From: Candidatus Baltobacteraceae bacterium
Lineage (GTDB): Bacteria > Vulcanimicrobiota > Vulcanimicrobiia > Vulcanimicrobiales > Vulcanimicrobiaceae
Direction of reading: 5' to 3'
DNA length: 56,636 bases
Assembly (NCBI GenBank): GCA_036559195.1
Contig: DATBTN010000009.1
Coordinates: 1-56,636, forward strand
A program made the position numbers and the translations under genes. The first letter of the stretch is position 1, and each line of letters begins with the position of its first letter. This document shows positions 13,562 to 22,421 of this stretch, piece after piece. The notes under the pieces are model-generated. The model was not told the origin of the DNA, did no database searches, and worked only from the letters and a program-made list of their open reading frames with translations.

Positions 13562-14350
13562 GTGCTCGTCACCGGAGCGCGGGGCGGCAGCCCGGCGATT
13601 CGGGCACACCTGATCGCGAAGCCCGAACGCGATCCGCTCGTCGTGAATTTGAACGAGGTCGCGCGCGACGGGACGCGCGTCGTACGCGCATACGATTGGG
13701 ATATGACCAAACGCGTGCACTTGATCGTCGTGAGCGACGATCTGCACGCGTTCATGCACGTGCATCCGGTGTTGGGGGCAGACGGACATTTCCGGCTGCG
13801 GCTGCGGCTGCCGCACGCCGGTCTCTATCATTTGTACTACGACGGCGTCGCGCATGGTTTGGGGCGGCAGATCTTTCGCTTCGATCTGCCGGTCGCGCGG
13901 CCGGCGGTCGCGTTGGCGGCGCGACCGTTGGCGCCGACCTCGAATCTCGTGCGGGCGGGTCCCTATACGGTTCGGATAAGCCGCCTGACGATTCCGGTCG
14001 GCGAACCGGCGCTCTTTCACGTTGAGATCAGAAAAAACGGCAAACTCGCGACCGGCCTGCACCCGTACCTCGGCGCGATGGGGCACGGCGTGTTGATCGG
14101 GGCAGCCGACCTTTCATATCTGCACGTGCACGCGATGGACGCGATGATGATGGAGATGATGGGTACCGACGATTGCGGCGATGCGGTCATGTCGATGATG
14201 GCGCCGATTCCGCCCGACGCGCCGGTTTCGCCGAAGCTGCAATTCCTTATTGCGGCGCCGCGCGCGGGAGCCTACAAGTTCTGGCTGCAGTTTCGGGGCG
14301 GCGAGCGCAACTACGTCGCGTCGTGGACGCTGACGGCGAGAAGTTCGTAG
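13562..14350 (+). CDS. Exported His/Met-rich protein, probable copper handling
   Basis: 262 residues from GTG 13562. The same frame is open upstream to inside the receptor gene and encodes a hydrophobic, signal-like stretch (LSLALVNLAVALGLLVPGVP), so the true start may be a non-standard codon such as CTG at 13523. Two beta-sandwich-like halves contain paired histidines: HAFMHVHPVLG, LPHAGLYHLYYDG, then HPYLGAMGHGVL and YLHVHAMDAMMMEMMG. This PYLGAxGH...HVH arrangement is shared with secreted actinobacterial proteins found near copper genes. I infer soft-metal binding in the periplasm, in partnership with the preceding TonB receptor. Confidence 0.75.
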   Translation: MLVTGARGGSPAIRAHLIAKPERDPLVVNLNEVARDGTRVVRAYDWDMTKRVHLIVVSDDLHAFMHVHPVLGADGHFRLRLRLPHAGLYHLYYDGVAHGLGRQIFRFDLPVARPAVALAARPLAPTSNLVRAGPYTVRISRLTIPVGEPALFHVEIRKNGKLATGLHPYLGAMGHGVLIGAADLSYLHVHAMDAMMMEMMGTDDCGDAVMSMMAPIPPDAPVSPKLQFLIAAPRAGAYKFWLQFRGGERNYVASWTLTARSS

Positions 14351-14352
14351 CG

Positions 14353-15555
14353 CTAGTGTAGATAGGGGTTCGGGTCGACCGGCGAGCCGTTCTTGCGAAC
14401 TTCGAAGTGCACGTGCGGGCCGGTGCAGCGGCCGGTGCAGCCGGAGGCTCCAATCGCCTGACCTTTTTGCACTTCTTGGCCGACGCTTACGAAAATCTGC
14501 GACATGTGGCCGTACCCGGTCGAGATCCCGCCGCCGTGATCGATCGCGACGTAGTTACCGTACCCGCTCACCCAGCCCGCGATGATAACGCGCCCGCCGG
14601 CTGCGGCCTGCACGGTCGTTCCGGATGGAACGCCGATATCGATCCCAGGATGCATTTCGCCACCGCCGCCGCCGTACGGATTGGGGCGCCAGCCAAAGGG
14701 CGACGTGATCGGTCCGTTGACGGGCCACATGAATTCGCCGGCGCCCGGCGGGACTTGCGGGACGATGCCTTTCGCCGCATTCTCACGCGCGATCTCTTCC
14801 TGTTGCGCGCGAATGTCGGCTTCCAACTGTGCTTCTTCCTGCGCCGAAATCTCCTCGAGCTGGTGCACTTCGCCCGCGACGGAAACGCGTTGCACGTCGG
14901 CAGCGGAGACCAGCGCGACGCGTTCTTGGGCCAAGCCGGCCAGCTGCGATCGTGCCTGCGCCTGTTGCTGCTGCTCGTTTTCCAGCTGGACCAGCCGCTC
15001 GTCGAGCCGTTGTTTCGCGCGCGAGACGTTCTTCACCGCAACTTGCCGCACGGCGATCGCGCGGCTATTCGCCTTGAGCAAGAGCTGCACGTCGTGCCAG
15101 TGCTCCACAAACTCCGAAAAGGAGCGCGAACTCAAGAGTACGTCGAGATAGTTTTGGCTGCCGTGTTCGTAAATTTGAACCAGACGCTTCTTGTAGAGGT
15201 CGTCGTGGAGCTGCAGCGAGCGCTGGGCGGCTGCGAGCTGCGTCTGGGCGAACGCGATCCGGTGCCGGTTGGCCTCGGCGAGGCTCTGCAATCCGGCTAT
15301 TCGAACGTTGACGCCGGCGATCGCACCGTTGGTTCGGTCGAGTTGATCGCGCAGATCCCGCTCGCGCATCCGCTCGAATTGCAGCTGATCTTTCTTGCGT
15401 TCCAAGCGCAGGTGCGTCTGGTGGATCTGCTCCTGGTGGCGCCGGATGCGATCGCGAATACCCGATGCGTGGGCCGTCGCACCCGTATATGGTAGAGCGC
15501 CTGCAAGGGCCGCGATCAAGGCGACCGCGACGATGGAGCGGTGTCCCACGTTCAC
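14353..15555 (-). CDS. M23 peptidoglycan endopeptidase with coiled coil (EnvC/NlpD-like)
   Basis: 400 residues starting at GTG. A signal peptide ends near THASG; residues about 32-265 form long charged coiled coils, as in EnvC; residues 275-400 are an M23 (LytM) domain. The zinc residues look intact: H302 and D306 in HPGIDIG, and the HVH pair at 381-383 in GPHVHFEV, so it may be an active endopeptidase and not only an activator. Expected role: cutting cross-links in periplasmic murein during division or growth. It converges with the His/Met-rich gene and is divergent from hldD. Confidence 0.93.
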   Translation of the reverse strand: MNVGHRSIVAVALIAALAGALPYTGATAHASGIRDRIRRHQEQIHQTHLRLERKKDQLQFERMRERDLRDQLDRTNGAIAGVNVRIAGLQSLAEANRHRIAFAQTQLAAAQRSLQLHDDLYKKRLVQIYEHGSQNYLDVLLSSRSFSEFVEHWHDVQLLLKANSRAIAVRQVAVKNVSRAKQRLDERLVQLENEQQQQAQARSQLAGLAQERVALVSAADVQRVSVAGEVHQLEEISAQEEAQLEADIRAQQEEIARENAAKGIVPQVPPGAGEFMWPVNGPITSPFGWRPNPYGGGGGEMHPGIDIGVPSGTTVQAAAGGRVIIAGWVSGYGNYVAIDHGGGISTGYGHMSQIFVSVGQEVQKGQAIGASGCTGRCTGPHVHFEVRKNGSPVDPNPYLH

Positions 15556-15629
15556 GGATCAGATTCTTCACGAAGGACTCGGGCATTTCCCACCTTGAAC
15601 TCCGAGAGTCGCTCGACCGAAGGGACAGC

Positions 15630-16652
15630 ATGCACGACCTCTCACGCGGACAACTCGTCGTTACCGGTGGCGCCGGCCTAATCGGCTCGGCGCTCGTATG
15701 GGCGCTCAATCGCCGCGGGCTCGACGACATCCTCGTGGTCGACCGCCTCGACAGCAGCGAGAAGTGGCGCAATTTGGTTCCGTTGCGTTACGCCGACTAT
15801 CTCGACGCCGACGAGTTCGAACGGCGCGTTCTCGAATCGCCCGGCGCCTTCGACGGCGTCGCGGCCGTCTTCCATCTCGGCGCGTGCTCGGCAACCACGG
15901 AGACCGACTCGGCCTATTTGATGCGCAATAACTATGCGTACACGAAGCATCTCGCGCATTGGGCGGCCGAGCGCGGCGTGCGGTTCGTCTATGCGTCCTC
16001 GGCGGCGACCTACGGCCCTCTCGAGGAAAACCTCTCCGACGAGTGCGATCTCCAAAGCCTGCGCCCGCTCAACATGTACGCCTATTCGAAGCATCGCTTC
16101 GATCTCTACGCGCGGCGCAGCGGATTGCTCGATCACATCACCGGGCTTAAATACTTCAACGTCTTCGGTCCCAACGAACAGCACAAGGGCGGCATGCGCA
16201 GCCTCGTCGACAAGGCCTATCGTCAAATTCGCGAACGCGGCGTGGTCGAGCTCTTTCGCAGTTACCGCCCCGAGTTCCGCGACGGCGAGCAGCGGCGCGA
16301 TTTTCTCTACGTCAAGGATGCCGTAGAGATGAGCCTGCATCTGGCCTCCGCACCGGCGTACGGTCTTTTCAACATCGGGTCGGGCAGCGCCCATACGTGG
16401 CTGGATTTGGTGCGGCCGATCTTCCGCGCCCTCGATCTGCCCGAGCGCATCGAATTCGTGCCGATGCCGCCGGAGTTGCGCGAGAAATATCAATATTTTA
16501 CGTGCGCGCGAATCGAGCGGCTGCGCGCCGCCGGGTACGATCGGCCGATCCAGCCGCTGGAAACGGCGGTCGACGACTACGTCCGCAACTACCTCGTAAG
16601 CGACGCCCGGCTCGACCCGGCGCAGGCACCCGCAACCGCCGCAGTCAAATAG
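15630..16652 (+). CDS. hldD: ADP-L-glycero-D-manno-heptose 6-epimerase
   Basis: HldD converts ADP-D-glycero- to ADP-L-glycero-manno-heptose for the inner core of LPS. The 340-residue short-chain dehydrogenase/epimerase has the NAD(P) loop TGGAGLIGS at the N-terminus, the SSAATYG serine region, the YAYSK catalytic Tyr-Lys pair and the diagnostic KYFNVFGPNEQHKGGMRS segment. ATG 15630 follows AGGGACAGC. It implies heptose-containing LPS, and so a true outer membrane. No other heptose gene is adjacent, so the rest of the pathway lies elsewhere. Confidence 0.93.
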   Translation: MHDLSRGQLVVTGGAGLIGSALVWALNRRGLDDILVVDRLDSSEKWRNLVPLRYADYLDADEFERRVLESPGAFDGVAAVFHLGACSATTETDSAYLMRNNYAYTKHLAHWAAERGVRFVYASSAATYGPLEENLSDECDLQSLRPLNMYAYSKHRFDLYARRSGLLDHITGLKYFNVFGPNEQHKGGMRSLVDKAYRQIRERGVVELFRSYRPEFRDGEQRRDFLYVKDAVEMSLHLASAPAYGLFNIGSGSAHTWLDLVRPIFRALDLPERIEFVPMPPELREKYQYFTCARIERLRAAGYDRPIQPLETAVDDYVRNYLVSDARLDPAQAPATAAVK

Positions 16653-16659
16653 CGGCGCA

Positions 16660-17409
16660 ATGGGACAACCGACACGCGCCGACCGCCGGCGCCAAACGCG
16701 CGGATCGAATACCGATGGCCCACGCCGCCGCGACCCGATGATACCGATATACCTCGGTTTCTTGGTCGTTCTCGTCGCGATCTTTCTGGCATTTTTCATC
16801 GCGCGCCAGGTGCAAGACCACCAATATGCCGTCGCGATCGCGACGCCGACGCCGGGACCGGACGCCTCCGCCAAGCCAATTCAATTGGCCGACCTGCAGC
16901 CGATCGGCAAACCCTTCGAGCACAATAAGGGCGCCACCGCCGATTCAAAAACCGGCGGGTTGGGCTCGGCCGTCGACGGCATCGCGTGCGAAACGACCGA
17001 GGGCGTACGCCTGCACGTGCACGCGCATCTTTCGCTCTTCGTCAACGGCGTACAGATGCAGATCCCGCAGTCGATCGGTATCGCACCCGACCTCACATCG
17101 CCCAGCGGCGCGTGTCTGTATTGGATTCACACGCACGGCACCGACGGCATCGTTCACATCGAGTCGCCGCAGCTGCATCCGCCCAGCGGCGGTCCGTTCA
17201 CGCTCGGCATGATGTTCGATATCTGGGGAACGCCGCTCTCGAAGTCGCAAGTCGGCCCGTTCAAAGGCCCCGTAACCGCCTACGTTAACGGCGCCCCCTA
17301 CGACGGCGACCTCCATGCGATCGCACTACTCGCCCATCAAGAAATCACGCTCGAGGTCGGCAAACCGCTCGTCCCGCCGCCCTATTACATCTTCCCGCCC
17401 AACGACTAA
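16660..17409 (+). CDS. Membrane-anchored extracytoplasmic protein with HVHAH motif
   Basis: 249 residues. A basic cytoplasmic N-terminus (about 1-27) leads to one transmembrane helix (IPIYLGFLVVLVAIFLAFFI) and a Pro/Thr linker. The folded domain contains RLHVHAHLSLFVNGV, CLYWIHTHGTDGIVHIESP and FTLGMMFDIWG. I have seen this arrangement in uncharacterised secreted proteins of Actinobacteria and Chloroflexota; no function is established. The clustered histidines and single cysteines suggest metal binding. It follows hldD by seven bases, so it is probably co-transcribed, though a functional link is not obvious. The ATG at 16738 just before the helix is an alternative start. Confidence 0.7.
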   Translation: MGQPTRADRRRQTRGSNTDGPRRRDPMIPIYLGFLVVLVAIFLAFFIARQVQDHQYAVAIATPTPGPDASAKPIQLADLQPIGKPFEHNKGATADSKTGGLGSAVDGIACETTEGVRLHVHAHLSLFVNGVQMQIPQSIGIAPDLTSPSGACLYWIHTHGTDGIVHIESPQLHPPSGGPFTLGMMFDIWGTPLSKSQVGPFKGPVTAYVNGAPYDGDLHAIALLAHQEITLEVGKPLVPPPYYIFPPND

Positions 17410-17425
17410 CCCCGCGCGCTTCGCG

Positions 17426-17827
17426 CTTCGCGCTTCGTGCTTCGACAAGCTCAGCATGACAAAGCACCTCCCTTGTCATCCTGAGCCCGTCGAAGGACGG
17501 AGCCTGTCGAAGGACGAGCCTGTCGAACGACGAGCTTTCGAACGACGCGGTTACAGTAGCTTCGCGCTTCGTGCTTCGACAAGCTCAGCATGACAAAGCA
17601 CCTCCCATGTCATCCTGAGCCTGTCGAAGGACGGCCTGTCGAAGGACGAGCCTGTCGAACGACGAGCTTTCGAACAACGCGGCTACAGTAGCTTCGCGCT
17701 TCGTGCTTCGACAAGCTCAGCATGACAAAGCACCTCCCTTGTCATCCTGAGCCTGTCGAAGGACGAGCCTGTCGAAGGACGAGCCTGTCGAAGGACGAGC
17801 CTGTCGGACGAGCTTGTCGAAGGACGG
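17426..17827. repeat. Tandem array of REP-like palindromic repeats, about 133-bp unit
   Basis: Three near-identical units begin at 17426, 17560 and 17692 (spacing 134 and 132). Each contains TTCGACAAGCTCAGCATGAC and, about 15 bases on, the near-complement GTCATCCTGAGCCTGTCGAA (two mismatches), then short reiterations of CCTGTCGAAGGACGAG. The intergenic region holds nothing else. The same element occurs alone at 33139, as an inverted pair at 50966, and inside add at 56287. Confidence 0.92.
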
Positions 17828-17830
17828 AAG

Positions 17831-18400
17831 CTACAATACTTTTTGCAGTTCGGCGTTCAATTGGTCGGCGGGGACTTCGCCGGAGTTGACGTAGGTGATG
17901 TGTTTCGAGCGATCGATGATGACGATCGTCGGGAAGCCGCCTTGCAGGTAACGATTGGCGACGGTGAGTTCGCCGTCGTACGCAACCGGATACTTCACGT
18001 GAAACTGCTGCGCGAAGCGTAAGACATCGGCCGCCGTCTCGGGGGTTTGGCCGTCGATTCCAACGTTGCTGCCGGAGACGGCGACGAACGCGACCTTGCC
18101 GAGATTGGCGCGGTAGAGTTCGTCGATAACCGCCGTCTCGCGTTGGCAGTGCGGACACCACGTTGCGAAGACCTCGAGGAACACGGGCTTCTTCGTCTTG
18201 TTGAGATCGAAGAGGCCTTGCGTGGTCAAGGCTTGGAACTCCGGCGCGCGCCCGCCCACGGCGATTTTCGGCGCGACCGGCGCGGCAGTCTGCGTTGCGA
18301 GCGGCGAGATGGTCGAGGGCCGGCGCGCGAAATAGATGGCGGCCGCGATGGCGACGACCACGATCGCGAGCGTTACGTAAAGGGCGGAGCGGCGATTCAT
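17831..18400 (-). CDS. Membrane-anchored thioredoxin-like protein (TlpA/ResA type)
   Basis: 189 residues from ATG 18400, which overlaps the upstream stop as ATGA. An N-terminal helix (LYVTLAIVVVAIAAAIYFA) anchors a periplasmic thioredoxin domain with the active site TWCPHCQRE, here CPHC as in DsbA-type oxidases instead of the CPPC/CEPC of most reductants. The cis-proline region is GGFPTIVIID. It probably handles disulfides in exported proteins or cytochrome maturation. Paired with the MauE-like membrane protein just upstream, which in methylamine-dehydrogenase clusters passes electrons to a thioredoxin-like partner (MauD). Confidence 0.88.
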   Translation of the reverse strand: MNRRSALYVTLAIVVVAIAAAIYFARRPSTISPLATQTAAPVAPKIAVGGRAPEFQALTTQGLFDLNKTKKPVFLEVFATWCPHCQRETAVIDELYRANLGKVAFVAVSGSNVGIDGQTPETAADVLRFAQQFHVKYPVAYDGELTVANRYLQGGFPTIVIIDRSKHITYVNSGEVPADQLNAELQKVL

Positions 18401-18834
18401 TCCGCTCTCATACGGCGATCGAGCGCAAAGCTCCCGGGCGCTTGCCACGCCACGAACGCACACGCCGCAGCGAGCGCGAGATCGAACGCCACGTGCGGCC
18501 AATCCGTGGGCGCCGCATCTGCCGGCCCGAAACACCCGCAGTTCGCGGGAATGTGGCGCACCACCGCCGAGGCGATCGCGGCCCCGTACAGGGCGAATTG
18601 CGCGGCAGCCACGATCGCCGCGCCGCGCGTGAAGAGCCCGGCGGCGAGATAGAGCCCGATTCCCACCTCAAAGAACGGCAGGATCACCGCAAGCGGTGCG
18701 ACGACTGCGGCCGGCAGCAGCCGGAAACCCGTGATGGCAACCGCCAAATCGTTGAAATGGCCGACCTTCAGAGCACCGGCAACGATCAGAACCAACGCGA
18801 TCGCGATTCGCAAAACGAGCGTGACGATCCCCAT
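18397..18834 (-). CDS. MauE/DoxX-family membrane protein
   Basis: 145 residues with four predicted helices (about 5-22, 44-67, 73-92, 108-128). The motif PANCGCFGP between helices 3 and 4 is the paired-cysteine site of the MauE branch, related to VKOR/DsbB-like electron carriers. Start ATG overlaps the previous stop by one base, and its own stop overlaps the TlpA-like start. I infer that it re-oxidises or re-reduces the thioredoxin-like partner across the membrane. Confidence 0.85.
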   Translation of the reverse strand: MGIVTLVLRIAIALVLIVAGALKVGHFNDLAVAITGFRLLPAAVVAPLAVILPFFEVGIGLYLAAGLFTRGAAIVAAAQFALYGAAIASAVVRHIPANCGCFGPADAAPTDWPHVAFDLALAAACAFVAWQAPGSFALDRRMRAE

Positions 18835-19868
18835 CAGCGCGTTGGAGCGAAGAGGCGCGTCATCGGTACGACGCCCGCATCGTTTGCGTGCTGCAGATAG
18901 CGATGAATGCCGAACGCATCGTCGATCGTGCGCAAGAGCGAGTAGTGACTGTACGGCGTCGGATCGACGACGGCGCGCGGTCCGCGATTGGTGATCACGA
19001 TCGTTGAAATGTGGCCGCCGCCGGCGTTGGCCGGATCTTTGGGATTGGTCCCGCAGCAGCCCTGCGCGCCGTCGGCGTCGTCTTCGTCGAAGGTCACCAC
19101 GATTGCCGCGTTGCCGGGCTGTTTCCAGACCGGCGATGCCATGATTTCGTCCACGAGCGATTTGACGTGACGGTCGCCGCGCCGGATGAGCAGATGACCG
19201 TTGCGGCAGTCGGGCGGCGAATCACCTTCGCCGACGCCGTGCATGTCGTTACAGAGATTGGGGATGATTAGCGAGAAAGCCGGGACGGCTCCGCTATGCA
19301 GGTCGGCGTGCAGCCGATCGAAGCCCACGATATGGCCGGCTCGATTGGGATCGCGCCGAACCGAGGTGAACTCGATAAACCCCGAGTGTTTCGCCGCGTA
19401 GACGTACAGATCGGCGGGCAGATCGCTCGGGTGCGGATCGGTTGCGTAGGCCGCGAGCGAACCCGCTTTCGGCAGCGATTCGTTGTAATTTTTCCAGCTT
19501 ACCCCGGCGCCCGCGAATTGCGTAGCCAGCGACGGCGCGTCGATGGCGTGCGGTGCGTCGTCGACGATTCCGTACGTCGAGCCGCCAACGAGGGCGACGT
19601 AGTTCGGCTCGCTCGGATGCGATTCGGCATAGAATCGCGACGCATAGCCGTACGCATGCGCGAACGCGGTGATCGCCGGTGCGTCCGGCGAGTTGACGAT
19701 CTCTCCGTCGGATTTATTCTCATCCATAAGAACGAAGATATGGGCGTACCGCGGAAAGTGCAGATCGGCGGCCGACGGCGCCGCGTTCCCGGCCGGCGCG
19801 GTGCCCAGAGTCACGAGCAGCGCCGCCGCCGCTATGACGAGGCGTGAGGCGAGAAATCTCGATTGCAT
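18834..19868 (-). CDS. Secreted phosphoesterase (acid phosphatase / phospholipase C family)
   Basis: 344 residues, signal peptide to about residue 29 (ending GNAAPSAA). The phosphoesterase fold (PF04185) is shown by the early metal site HIFVLMDENKSDGEI, the SEPNYVALVGGSTYG segment, and the later VVTFDEDDAD with GGGHISTIVI and SHYSLLRTIDDAFG. This matches AcpA/phospholipase-C-like enzymes that release phosphate in the periplasm. It is the first gene of a three-gene overlapping operon with the MauE-like and TlpA-like genes; the functional reason for this pairing is not clear. Confidence 0.88.
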   Translation of the reverse strand: MQSRFLASRLVIAAAALLVTLGTAPAGNAAPSAADLHFPRYAHIFVLMDENKSDGEIVNSPDAPAITAFAHAYGYASRFYAESHPSEPNYVALVGGSTYGIVDDAPHAIDAPSLATQFAGAGVSWKNYNESLPKAGSLAAYATDPHPSDLPADLYVYAAKHSGFIEFTSVRRDPNRAGHIVGFDRLHADLHSGAVPAFSLIIPNLCNDMHGVGEGDSPPDCRNGHLLIRRGDRHVKSLVDEIMASPVWKQPGNAAIVVTFDEDDADGAQGCCGTNPKDPANAGGGHISTIVITNRGPRAVVDPTPYSHYSLLRTIDDAFGIHRYLQHANDAGVVPMTRLFAPTR

Positions 19869-20004
19869 TCGCCTATCTTCTCAAAAGACTCCTCAAGACC
19901 GCCTTAACGCAGGCCTCCGGGGCGACTTGTGCCGCATCCCGAGGGGCGCATATCGGGTATCCTCCTCTAGGCACCCTTTCAAACGCAACACGCGGAGGAG
20001 ACTC

Positions 20005-20589
20005 TTGGCGATCGGCCCTCGCTCGAACTCGCGGCTCGGAAAAGCGGTCGCCGCACTGATTTCGTGCGCGCTGCTCGCGGCTTGCGCTCGCGCAAGCAGC
20101 CCGGCGCTTCACGGAACCGCATACGTCCCGCCGCGCCCCGCACCCGAATTCGCCTTGCCCTCGACCGTCGGCAGGACGTTCGATCTTGCCAAAGCGCGCG
20201 GCCACCTCGTCGTGCTCTACTTTGGTTTCACGCACTGCGCCGACGTCTGCCCGCAGACGCTCGCCCACGTCGACGCAGCCATCCGAGCGGCGCAGACGCC
20301 GGCGGTTCGGCTCGTTTTCGCGAGCATCGATCCGCGTCGGGATTCGATCGCGGCCGAGCGGGCCTTTTTCGCACGAGCCGCCGTGCGCGCTATCGGCGTT
20401 ACCGGCACCGCCGCGCAACTGGCTCCGGTATGGAAGGCCTACGGCGTCTCGATCGCGCCGCAACTCCACGACATCGCGCATAGCGACTACCTCTACCTGA
20501 TCGATCCGAACGGATCGCTGCGCGAAGTGCTTCACGCCGACGTGCCGATCGCCGATCTCACCGCAGATTTGCGCGCGCTCGCATCGTGA
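20005..20589 (+). CDS. SCO1/SenC-family copper-thiol lipoprotein
   Basis: 194 residues from TTG 20005, chosen because GGAGGAG stands five bases upstream and the frame before it lacks a signal. The N-terminus leads to the lipobox LLAAC at about residue 30, so it is probably a lipoprotein. The thioredoxin fold carries the copper motif CADVCPQT (CxxxC), and the conserved His seems to lie in HDIAHSDYLYLIDP. Family role: delivering copper to the CuA site of cytochrome c oxidase, or thiol redox sensing. Its stop overlaps the ABC-F start (GTGA). Confidence 0.9.
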   Translation: MAIGPRSNSRLGKAVAALISCALLAACARASSPALHGTAYVPPRPAPEFALPSTVGRTFDLAKARGHLVVLYFGFTHCADVCPQTLAHVDAAIRAAQTPAVRLVFASIDPRRDSIAAERAFFARAAVRAIGVTGTAAQLAPVWKAYGVSIAPQLHDIAHSDYLYLIDPNGSLREVLHADVPIADLTADLRALAS

Positions 20590-22409
20590 GCGAGGAACTG
20601 CTGCGCTTTACCGATCTCGAGTGCCATTACGGTGCGCGCGAGATCTTCGCCGACGCTTCGGGCGTGTTGCGCGAGGGCGACCGCGTCGGCCTCGTCGGGC
20701 CCAACGGAGCCGGCAAGTCGTCGCTGCTGCGCTTGCTCGCGGGCATCGAAACGCCGTACGGCGGCCGACTCGTCCGTTCGAAAGACGCGCAACTCGGATA
20801 CCTCGCGCAGAGCGTCGCCGACGAAACGCAGGCGACGCTGCAAGAACTCATCGACGCCGCGCTCGCACGTGCCAGCGATAGCGAATGGGGGCTGCGCAAC
20901 AAGATGCTGCGTACGATGCTCGCGGCCTTCGGCTTCGCGCCCAAGGATCACGAGCGACCGCTGCGCGAGTTCTCCGGCGGCCAGCGCGCCAAGGCGGCGC
21001 TCGCACATCTGCTCATCGACGCGCCCGACTACTTGATTCTCGACGAGCCGACGAATCATCTCGACATCGAAACCGTGCGCTGGCTCGAAAGCTTTATCGC
21101 AAACGACAAACGCTCGTATTTGATTGTCTCGCACGATCGCTACTTTCTGGATCGCGTCGCAACGCAGATATGGGAACTCGAGCGCGGTCATCTGCACGCG
21201 TACGAGCCGGCAATGCCGGCCTATACGTCGTACGTCGAACAGCGCGCCGCCCGGCTGGATGCCGAGCGCCGCGCGTACGAACAGTTCGTCGGCGAACGCG
21301 ACAAGCGGCGCACCGAAATCGCATCCCTGCGCGCTACGCGCGGCTCGCACGACTACAGCCAGGTTCGCAGCCGCGAAAAGCAGCTGGCACGCGTCGAATC
21401 GGCGCTCGAAGCACCGCCGCCCGCGGCGCCGCGGGCGCGCATCAACGTGCGCTTGCACGCCGCCCGCCGTGCGAGCAACGGATTCGCCTTCGAAACGACG
21501 GCCCTCTCCAAGGCCTACGCGCACCCGCTCTTCACCGATCTCGCGGTCGACGTCGCCTCCGGCGAACGTCTCGCGATCGTGGGCCCGAACGGCGCCGGCA
21601 AGTCGACGCTGCTGCGAATTCTCGCCGGCGACGCCGCGCCCGATAGCGGAACGGTTCGCTACAATCCCGCGGCGCGCGCCGCCTACTTCGCCCAAAACGC
21701 CCACGATCAACTCGATGTGGATGCGACCGCGGTCGACAACGTGCTGGCCGCAGCGCCGGTGACGCCCGAAGAGGCGCGCACGCTGCTGGGCCGCATGCGC
21801 ATCAGCGGCGAAGCCGCCGACAAACCGGTGAGCGCGTTCTCGGGCGGCGAACGCCGGCGCATCATGCTCGCGCGGCTGATGGCGCGCAAAGCCGACGTTT
21901 TGCTGCTCGACGAGCCGACGAACGATCTCGATATCGAGAGCCGCGAAGCGCTCGAAGATGTGCTCGACGAATACGCCGGCTCGCTCATCGTCGTCTCGCA
22001 CGACCGGTATCTGCTCGCGCGTCTCTCCGATCGCGTTCTCTGGATCGACAACGGCGCCTGGGGACTGCTCGAAGGCGGTTACGACGCCTACGAAGCGCAA
22101 GCGCGCCAGCGCGAACGCGCCAACGACGGTCGCGCTCGCGACGATGGCGAGCGCTCGAAGGGCTCCCGGACCACGCCGCTGCGCGCTCGCTCGCAACTCG
22201 AAACCAAAATCGGCAAAATCGAGCGCGATATCGCGCGGCTCGACGCGCGCAAAGCCGAGATCGAAGTCCTCTTCACGCAGGCCGAACTCTACGACGATCG
22301 CACGCGCGTCAAGGCGCTCCACGAAGAACTCGCCGACCTCGCCGGTAAGAGCGAGCAGGCGGTGCGAACGTGGGAAACGTTGTTGGACCGCCTCGCCCAG
22401 ATGGCGTAA
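20586..22409 (+). CDS. ABC-F family ATPase (Uup/Ettel-like translation factor)
   Basis: 607 residues with two ATP-binding cassettes and no membrane segment. Walker A loops GPNGAGKSS and GPNGAGKST, signature motifs FSGGQRAKAALA and FSGGERRRIMLA, and Walker B regions ending LILDEPTNHLDIE and LLLDEPTNDLDIE are all intact. A charged linker with tyrosines (about 215-300) and a C-terminal coiled coil (about 540-600) resemble Uup or EF-3-like ribosome factors. It acts on the cytoplasmic ribosome, perhaps relieving stalls or giving antibiotic protection. GTG start overlaps the SCO1 stop. Confidence 0.92.
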   Translation: MSEELLRFTDLECHYGAREIFADASGVLREGDRVGLVGPNGAGKSSLLRLLAGIETPYGGRLVRSKDAQLGYLAQSVADETQATLQELIDAALARASDSEWGLRNKMLRTMLAAFGFAPKDHERPLREFSGGQRAKAALAHLLIDAPDYLILDEPTNHLDIETVRWLESFIANDKRSYLIVSHDRYFLDRVATQIWELERGHLHAYEPAMPAYTSYVEQRAARLDAERRAYEQFVGERDKRRTEIASLRATRGSHDYSQVRSREKQLARVESALEAPPPAAPRARINVRLHAARRASNGFAFETTALSKAYAHPLFTDLAVDVASGERLAIVGPNGAGKSTLLRILAGDAAPDSGTVRYNPAARAAYFAQNAHDQLDVDATAVDNVLAAAPVTPEEARTLLGRMRISGEAADKPVSAFSGGERRRIMLARLMARKADVLLLDEPTNDLDIESREALEDVLDEYAGSLIVVSHDRYLLARLSDRVLWIDNGAWGLLEGGYDAYEAQARQRERANDGRARDDGERSKGSRTTPLRARSQLETKIGKIERDIARLDARKAEIEVLFTQAELYDDRTRVKALHEELADLAGKSEQAVRTWETLLDRLAQMA

Positions 22410-22421
22410 ACTACCAGAAGC

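Noticed and set aside
17315-17593. Open frame crossing the repeat array
   Set aside because: It encodes only repeat-derived sequence (FALRASCFDKLSM) and is not a gene.
17426-17827. CRISPR array
   Set aside because: The repeats are long palindromes with 133-bp period and no unique spacers of constant length; no cas gene is nearby.
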